From Yersinia aleksiciae (GTDB lineage Bacteria; Pseudomonadota; Gammaproteobacteria; Enterobacterales; Enterobacteriaceae), in the NCBI RefSeq assembly GCF_001047675.1, contig NZ_CP011975.1, positions 1,094,073-1,158,072 on the forward strand: a stretch of DNA of 64,000 nucleotides. The letters run 5' to 3'. Positions 58,841 through 64,000 of the stretch are shown in pieces. A model generated the notes under the pieces. The model worked only from the letters and a program-made list of their open reading frames with translations, was not told the DNA's origin and did not search any database. Both the position numbers and the translations under genes were made by a program. How positions within the stretch are numbered: the stretch's first letter is position 1; each line of letters starts with the position of its first letter.

Positions 58841-60427
58841 TTAACCACACAGCACCGCAGCCCGTGCCGGGTCGAGGGCCACTAATCCGGCAAGCAGATT
58901 TTCCATCTCGCTGTGTAGCCGCGATTTGTCCGACTCGGTTCGGCTGGCTTTCATGCGCAGCAATTTCAGGCGGCGGGCTTTTACTTCAAACAACAGTTCC
59001 GGCTCCCATTGGGTCAGCGTCATCAGGGTTGCGTTCCCCTCCAGTTCACCCAGTAAATGCAGCGCCATGTCATTTTTTCCGTACTGCTCGGCGACCCGTG
59101 CCATCAGCAGACGGATCAACCACTGATGGCGGAGTGTGCGGGTGCCTGGGCGGTGTTGCAGCCAGTTCAGTGCCGCTTCCACGCCTTCGCTATCGGCTTG
59201 CGCTAGTGCTTCCGGCTCCAGTTGCAAGATATCGTCATCGCCCGCCGTGCTGGCAGATGCCGCCGGTTCACTGCCCCAACTTTCCGATGTCATGATGTGC
59301 TGGTTTATCCAGTGCAGCGTCACTTCGTCGGCGAACGGGGTGCCATCACTGAATGCCAGACCTTCGAGCCCCGGCAGGCGGGTCAGCAGGCCATTTAAAT
59401 CCTGCTGAATGATGTCAGCCCAGCGCTCATGCAGCCCACCCGTTTTGGTCAATGCCTGATGGGTATACCACTGGAGATCAAGCCACAGGTGATTAACGCC
59501 CTGTGCAAACAGGATGTCGGTTTGCTCCAACAATTCCAGCCAGCTTTGTTGCAGATAAAGGCGTTTCAGCAGGGCGCGATTCTCCGGCTTGGGTGGGGCC
59601 AGACGGGTACATCGGTCGGCGGCCAACGGCGGCAATTCATGCAACGTGTCCAGACGGATGCTTTTCATCAGACGGTGGCCCGACAGCCAGCCGTTCGGCT
59701 GGTCGCGCAAGAAACTCGCCAGCAGCTTTGCCTGATCGAGCAAATCACGCCCGGAGCTGACCGCTTTCAATGCAGGAGCATCAGGCGCAGCGTGACGGGG
59801 GAGACTGCTGTTTTGTGGAATGACGGCGTCAGGGCCGCCGGACTGCATCAGCCGGTTTTCCAATGCCGCATACAGGCCGCCGAACTGAGGGCGGCTCGAC
59901 TCATCCCAATCGACAACACTTTCTTCTATTAATACCAGCGCGCCCACGATGCGCTCAAAGTCAGCTTTTGCGACTTCCGGATAGAGTGACAGGCTGTCCA
60001 GCACCCGGCTACCCGCCAGCCATTCCAGTGCTAATTTGCGGCTATTCCCTCGTTGTGGATGCAGTGCATCACCAAAACGTTGGACCAATCCGGCCAGCAG
60101 AGCCAAGCCGTCCGCCAGTCCGCTTTCGCCATCGATGTGCAGTCGCGCCCAGATATAGTAGGTCGCGACGCGTACATCCTTGCACGCCCCCATCAGCAGT
60201 TTCTCCGCCAGTGCGCAGACCAAACCGGTGTCTGCGCCAGACAGTTTGTTGACCTCTTCACGCATCTGCTGGAAGTCATCGTCATAACCGGGATCCTCAC
60301 CCACCGCTGAGTCTGCGGCTATGGGGACCAGCCATTTTTCCCAGAGTGAGATCTGCTGCTGGACCTGCTGTGAAAGCGCCTGCTGTTCGGCATGACAGGC
60401 GTTGAGTAACGAGTGCAACGTAGCCAT
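58841..60427 (-). CDS. tssA: Type VI secretion protein TssA
   Basis: TssA organises assembly of the baseplate and sheath. The 528-residue product has an N-terminal ImpA domain, with a hydrophilic start (HSLLNACHAEQQALSQQVQ), ATYYIWARLHIDGESGLADG, then RGNSRKLALEWLAGSR. The C-terminal half is helical and has no membrane segment. Its start codon overlaps the tssM stop by one base. The presence of both tssA and the TssA-like vasL in the cluster suggests a long-sheath T6SS with start and cap functions split between two proteins (inference). Confidence 0.9.
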   Translation of the reverse strand: MATLHSLLNACHAEQQALSQQVQQQISLWEKWLVPIAADSAVGEDPGYDDDFQQMREEVNKLSGADTGLVCALAEKLLMGACKDVRVATYYIWARLHIDGESGLADGLALLAGLVQRFGDALHPQRGNSRKLALEWLAGSRVLDSLSLYPEVAKADFERIVGALVLIEESVVDWDESSRPQFGGLYAALENRLMQSGGPDAVIPQNSSLPRHAAPDAPALKAVSSGRDLLDQAKLLASFLRDQPNGWLSGHRLMKSIRLDTLHELPPLAADRCTRLAPPKPENRALLKRLYLQQSWLELLEQTDILFAQGVNHLWLDLQWYTHQALTKTGGLHERWADIIQQDLNGLLTRLPGLEGLAFSDGTPFADEVTLHWINQHIMTSESWGSEPAASASTAGDDDILQLEPEALAQADSEGVEAALNWLQHRPGTRTLRHQWLIRLLMARVAEQYGKNDMALHLLGELEGNATLMTLTQWEPELLFEVKARRLKLLRMKASRTESDKSRLHSEMENLLAGLVALDPARAAVLCG

Positions 60428-63400
60428 CAGTATTCCCCTCCTGTTGCGGTATCCGATTTCTGAACGCCGCTAATGGCATCCACGCTGAATATTTGCGTCG
60501 GTAAGACAAAATTCCGTAGTTTCAGTAACGCCAACGGCCCTTCTCCAGCCTCAGTCCGTAGGGTGTAGTTCAGCGGCCTGCCGTCAGGGGCTTTCCAGCT
60601 AAGATTAAAACTGCTGTTTACCCCCTGATAAGGCGTGACCTGAGCCTTATCCAGTAAACGGATCCATCCCCAAGCCCCGGGGAGATCGGCAAACTGCCGG
60701 GTACCGGCCTGGGTGCTTATCCAGCTCAGGCTGGCCCCCGGTGCTTCGGTGTCATGGGGCCAAGTGAAACGTTTCCAGACCGGCAACTGGTTGTAATAGC
60801 TGAGTTTCTGGCTGTCGATCACCAGATCGGTCTGCATCACGTCTTTGGCGGTACCGGGGCGCAGTTCAAAACGAATGCCCGCTTCACCGTTGGCAAATAC
60901 CACGTCAGACAGGTAACTCAGCTGATCCACAGCTTTCAGGAACGCCGGGTTAAACGTCAGCCCTTGAGCATTAATGCTATCCGGCACCCAATGGCTGCCC
61001 TCTTTGTGCAGTACGCCATTCAGCCGGGTTTGCAGGAAGCGAGCGATACGGCCACTGTCGCTGTTGAGGTAACGCGCTAGCAGTGGGAGTGACACTTCAC
61101 TGCTAGTATCTTTTAAGGGATAACGCCCGCCAAAGGTGCTGTTCCAGTCATCGACAATCGACGCCTGCCATTGGGCATTCAGGCTTTGGGCAGCAGGGGT
61201 TAATACCTGCTGCCACGCCTGTTCCATCGGCTGGACAAACACCGTCTGACCAAATCCACTCCACTCCTGACCAAGGCTGGCGGCAACCAGACTGCCGTAA
61301 TCGCGGGTTTCGGTCAGATCGACCGCCTTGCCCTGAAATACCGTCTGCGCCAGAGTCTGGGTCATGGCCTGAGGATCGGCGGCATTCACCACCTGCTGGA
61401 GTTTAAGCCGTACTTGAGTGACACGGGTCAGGAAGGTTTGCAGACTGAGATTGGTATTGCCCTGCCCGCCTGCCTTGCCGTCCATCAGCGCCAGTACCGG
61501 CCCGAAAGTGGCATCCAGCGGCCCCTGGGCACCCGCTTGCTGATCAATGGCGGGCTGCTCATCGCGGTTTAACAGATTTTTGGCCGATTTCACCAGCGAG
61601 TCAGATAGCGCTTCCCCAGTTTGCCCGGTTTTCCCCTGTACGCTCAGGGTGTTCATCAGCGCCACCAAAGGAGACTGACGCACGTCTGCCATCAGGGTGA
61701 GCTGGTCGATGGAGTCCGACAGCGTCTGCGCCTGCTGCCAGTGCAGGCTGTTGAGAAAATCGAGCCAACTGGTGGAGAAGTCGGCGAAATAGCGCTCTTT
61801 CAGACGTGCCTGCAGGGCTTCAGGGGAATCCTGTTGCAGCACGGCATGTTGGCTGTCGCTCAGCACCCAGTCCATCTCTTCCCGGCGCTCACTGACCACT
61901 TTTTCAATCGCCGGTTTTACCGCGTCATCCCAAGCTTTACGGGTAAACATGCCCGGTACGACAGCGTCGGTGGTAAAAATCCGCTCAGCATCGGTATCGC
62001 CGGTCATATCAGACAGGCGCAGATCAGCATACTGATGCGCCACCTGAACTAGCATCTTTTGGTAGAGCGAAGACTCACTGTTACGGGCCCCCATCTGACT
62101 GATCAGCCGGGTCCGCACCTGACTAACCAGATTCTCATCCGGTGTCAGACGCCAGGCCGGGTGCAGGGGAAGATTACGGGCATAAAAATCCAGCAGCGCT
62201 GGGCCACTGCCCTGCCAGAGATTGTCCGGCACACCGCTGCGCTGCGGCCAGTCGCGCAGCAGCGTGGTGCTAAACCATGCTGCATCCATTTTCTCCGGCC
62301 GCGCCAGCATCAGATAGAGTTTTAACTGGTCATAGGCGGGTTTTACCAGTGTGTCACGCAGCGGAGAATCCGGTGGAAGCTGCGCCATAGTGCTGAGTTG
62401 CTCGTCAAGGTGACCGGCGGCGGCATCGCGCAGCAGAGGGGTGGCGCTGGCCCGATAGTGTGGCCAGAGTGCGGCCAGCAACGCATCATTCTGACTCAGA
62501 CCGAACCGGTTGTACCAGGGTGCACCCTGTTGCTGACGATACTGCAATCTGTCTATCCTGTGTTGCAGATCCAGCAGCGCTTGCAGACGCGCAGGCAGGG
62601 GCTGCTGCACGTTAGCCGCCAGTTTCACCTGAGATTCACTGACATTAATGGTGTCGCGGTTAACCAGGAATGACATCACCATGCCCGCGCCCCACAACAC
62701 CATGACGCCCGCCACCGCCATCGCCAGCGTTTTACGCCAGGCGAACCCGAGCTTTTTCGCCGCTAAGCCTGCGGGCAATAATGGCAGTGAATCAATCACC
62801 ACATCCCAGCGGTTATCCTTGCCCCAGTGGTGCTTCACGCTGCGCTTTGCATCGACGGATGCAGGACTGAATATCACCCCCGCCAGCGGTGAAGGACGAT
62901 AGGGATTCAGCAGCGTCGCAAGAGGGCCGGCGACAGAGTCCGGTTGACGCGCTAACTGATCGGCCAGTTGCAACAAAAATGGGTGCTGGGTGTTGCTGCT
63001 AATCTGTTGCGTACCCTGCTCAATCAGCGACGGCAGCAGCCCGGCAAGTTGCGTACTCAGTTCGTCAGGCTTGCAGCCCGCTGGCAGCAAACAGCCGACG
63101 GATTGGGTGATGCGATCGGCCCCGTCATCGGCATGCAGTGACCAGACATACAGCGGCAACCGCCAGCCAAGCAGCTCAAAACGCGCCGCGAACGCCTGCG
63201 CCACGCTGTCCATCATATCGGCGGTGAGGGTTGTTTTAGATTCTTTCAGACCCAGCGTCGTGCGCTGAGCCAGGGCTGAGGTCACCCAGACCACGCCATC
63301 CAGCGGCCGGCGGCGTAATTTACGCAAGGCACTCAGCCACGCGCTATCGGCCTGCGCCCCCAGATCGCCCCCCCACAACAGCACGGTGCCACTGTCTTCC

Positions 63401-63828
63401 TGCCAGTATTGCGACGTCAGTCCGGGAGTGAGCTGTTCAACATCCGCCGCACTGCCGGTGAGTAACAGAATGCGCACTTTGCGGGGCCAGAAAAAACCAT
63501 AGAGAGTCCGGAGATTCTGTTGCAGTTCACTTACCCAAGTACTGCCGGGAGGTGTCGGGGCCAGACGTGATTCGTCATCGGGATAAATACCGTTATCACG
63601 CCCATTATCCCGATGTTGCCGCCGCTTAATGTAACCAGAAATTGCCGGGGACAGGCGGACAAGTAGTGTAATCAACATCAATAGCAGGAAAGCGAACAGT
63701 TTTTTATATTGGCTATCCAACCCGACGGTGTCGCCATATTGCCAAATTAGCCAACCAACTGTGGCCAACACCACGACGGCTAATACCGCACCGCTGCCCT
63801 GCCGCCACGGATTACTCAACATCTTCAT
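60427..63828 (-). CDS. tssM: Type VI secretion inner-membrane protein TssM (IcmF family)
   Basis: TssM forms the channel of the T6SS membrane complex together with TssL and TssJ. The 1133-residue product has two N-terminal membrane helices (about 13-32 and 43-67), a cytosolic region, a third helix near 370-392 (AMAVAGVMVLWGAGMVMSF), then a long periplasmic part. The usual Walker A of IcmF proteins is not found; the expected place reads ILLLTGSAADVEQLT. The N-terminus overlaps the end of an upstream frame by 17 bases. tssL, tssK, tssB, tssC, hcp, clpV and vgrG are not in the window. Confidence 0.94.
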   Translation of the reverse strand: MKMLSNPWRQGSGAVLAVVVLATVGWLIWQYGDTVGLDSQYKKLFAFLLLMLITLLVRLSPAISGYIKRRQHRDNGRDNGIYPDDESRLAPTPPGSTWVSELQQNLRTLYGFFWPRKVRILLLTGSAADVEQLTPGLTSQYWQEDSGTVLLWGGDLGAQADSAWLSALRKLRRRPLDGVVWVTSALAQRTTLGLKESKTTLTADMMDSVAQAFAARFELLGWRLPLYVWSLHADDGADRITQSVGCLLPAGCKPDELSTQLAGLLPSLIEQGTQQISSNTQHPFLLQLADQLARQPDSVAGPLATLLNPYRPSPLAGVIFSPASVDAKRSVKHHWGKDNRWDVVIDSLPLLPAGLAAKKLGFAWRKTLAMAVAGVMVLWGAGMVMSFLVNRDTINVSESQVKLAANVQQPLPARLQALLDLQHRIDRLQYRQQQGAPWYNRFGLSQNDALLAALWPHYRASATPLLRDAAAGHLDEQLSTMAQLPPDSPLRDTLVKPAYDQLKLYLMLARPEKMDAAWFSTTLLRDWPQRSGVPDNLWQGSGPALLDFYARNLPLHPAWRLTPDENLVSQVRTRLISQMGARNSESSLYQKMLVQVAHQYADLRLSDMTGDTDAERIFTTDAVVPGMFTRKAWDDAVKPAIEKVVSERREEMDWVLSDSQHAVLQQDSPEALQARLKERYFADFSTSWLDFLNSLHWQQAQTLSDSIDQLTLMADVRQSPLVALMNTLSVQGKTGQTGEALSDSLVKSAKNLLNRDEQPAIDQQAGAQGPLDATFGPVLALMDGKAGGQGNTNLSLQTFLTRVTQVRLKLQQVVNAADPQAMTQTLAQTVFQGKAVDLTETRDYGSLVAASLGQEWSGFGQTVFVQPMEQAWQQVLTPAAQSLNAQWQASIVDDWNSTFGGRYPLKDTSSEVSLPLLARYLNSDSGRIARFLQTRLNGVLHKEGSHWVPDSINAQGLTFNPAFLKAVDQLSYLSDVVFANGEAGIRFELRPGTAKDVMQTDLVIDSQKLSYYNQLPVWKRFTWPHDTEAPGASLSWISTQAGTRQFADLPGAWGWIRLLDKAQVTPYQGVNSSFNLSWKAPDGRPLNYTLRTEAGEGPLALLKLRNFVLPTQIFSVDAISGVQKSDTATGGEY

Positions 63829-64000
63829 TGCAAACTCCTGGAGAAACCGTACTGACTACCCCACTCTCGGGGCCAAATGAAAACACGACATAGGGCATGT
63901 CGTAGTAATAAGCAAAATCCAGCCCAAACGCCGCCACTAACCAGGCAGAGAATGGCCCCGGGATACCCGTCCATGATTCTTGTATCAATACACTTTCAGC
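63812..64000 (-). CDS. C-terminal end of an unidentified protein upstream of tssM (cut by window edge)
   Basis: The minus-strand frame is open from 64000 to a TAA at 63812-63814 and gives 62 residues (AESVLIQESWTGIPGPFSAW...GVCNEDVE). It overlaps the tssM start by 17 bases, the tight spacing seen in the rest of the operon. I do not recognise the protein; it does not look like TssL or TssK. It may be a cluster-specific effector, immunity or accessory gene whose body lies beyond the window. Confidence 0.55.
   Translation of the reverse strand, partial: AESVLIQESWTGIPGPFSAWLVAAFGLDFAYYYDMPYVVFSFGPESGVVSTVSPGVCNEDVE

Overview
The window is a chromosomal segment of an enterobacterium, almost certainly a Yersinia (probably of the enterocolitica type; species not fixed from sequence alone). 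The backbone follows the E. coli order zapA-ssrS-fau-serA-rpiA-argP-yggE-argO-mscS-fbaA-pgk-epd-tktA-loiP-speA-metK-sprT-endA-rsmE-gshB-yqgE-ruvX-yggS-proC-yggT-yggU-rdgB-hemW-yggN-yggL-trmB-mutY-yggX-mltC-speC. The proteins are close to their E. coli orthologues. Yersinia-type departures are aguBA for agmatine use, a YopH-like phosphatase, and families of structured intergenic repeats.

Region by region. 1-6.3 kb: end of zapA, 6S RNA, one-carbon and serine genes, ribose-5-phosphate isomerase, and the ArgP/ArgO arginine-export pair. 6.3-14.4 kb: MscS, then a chromosomal protein tyrosine phosphatase whose catalytic domain matches YopH, then the glycolytic/pentose block fbaA-pgk-epd and tktA, with a Cra-like operator upstream of epd. 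14.8-20.3 kb: LoiP protease, a Rieske ferredoxin where E. coli has speB, speA, and metK behind four MetJ boxes. 20.3-21.6 kb: a BigR-like regulator with two YeeE/YedE half-transporters replaces galP. 21.7-34.5 kb: housekeeping genes with a five-unit 121-bp tandem array between gshB and yqgE, the aguB-aguA operon, a PilT-like ATPase and hemW.

34.5-44.1 kb is an AT-rich accessory island. It holds a complete 1221-bp IS30 with a 2-bp target duplication and one 2698-residue toxin-like gene. The toxin carries a C80 cysteine protease domain of the MARTX/TcdB kind (His798, Cys846), a hydrophobic TcdA/TcdB-type translocation region, FG-GAP repeats and RTX-like glycine/aspartate repeats. The order (unknown N-terminal cargo, autoprotease, pore, repeats) is that of large clostridial toxins. 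This is the most striking system in the window. 44.1-52.4 kb returns to backbone (yggN, a glutaminase, yggL, trmB, mutY, yggX, mltC, speC). A 31-codon leader ORF with a strong ribosome site lies upstream of speC.

53.0-53.6 kb: tRNA-Phe(GAA) with its own promoter, followed by a 163-bp tandem repeat that re-duplicates the tRNA 3' end and contains a string of miniature hairpins. 53.6-64.0 kb: a minus-strand type VI secretion cluster (tssM, tssA, tssF, tssG, tssJ, tssE, vasL) that continues beyond the window.

Functional threads: polyamine synthesis is spread over speA, aguA, aguB, speC and metK, with agmatine going through N-carbamoylputrescine rather than agmatinase as far as this window shows. 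Host- or competitor-directed functions are added at three places: the phosphatase, the giant toxin, and the T6SS beside a tRNA.
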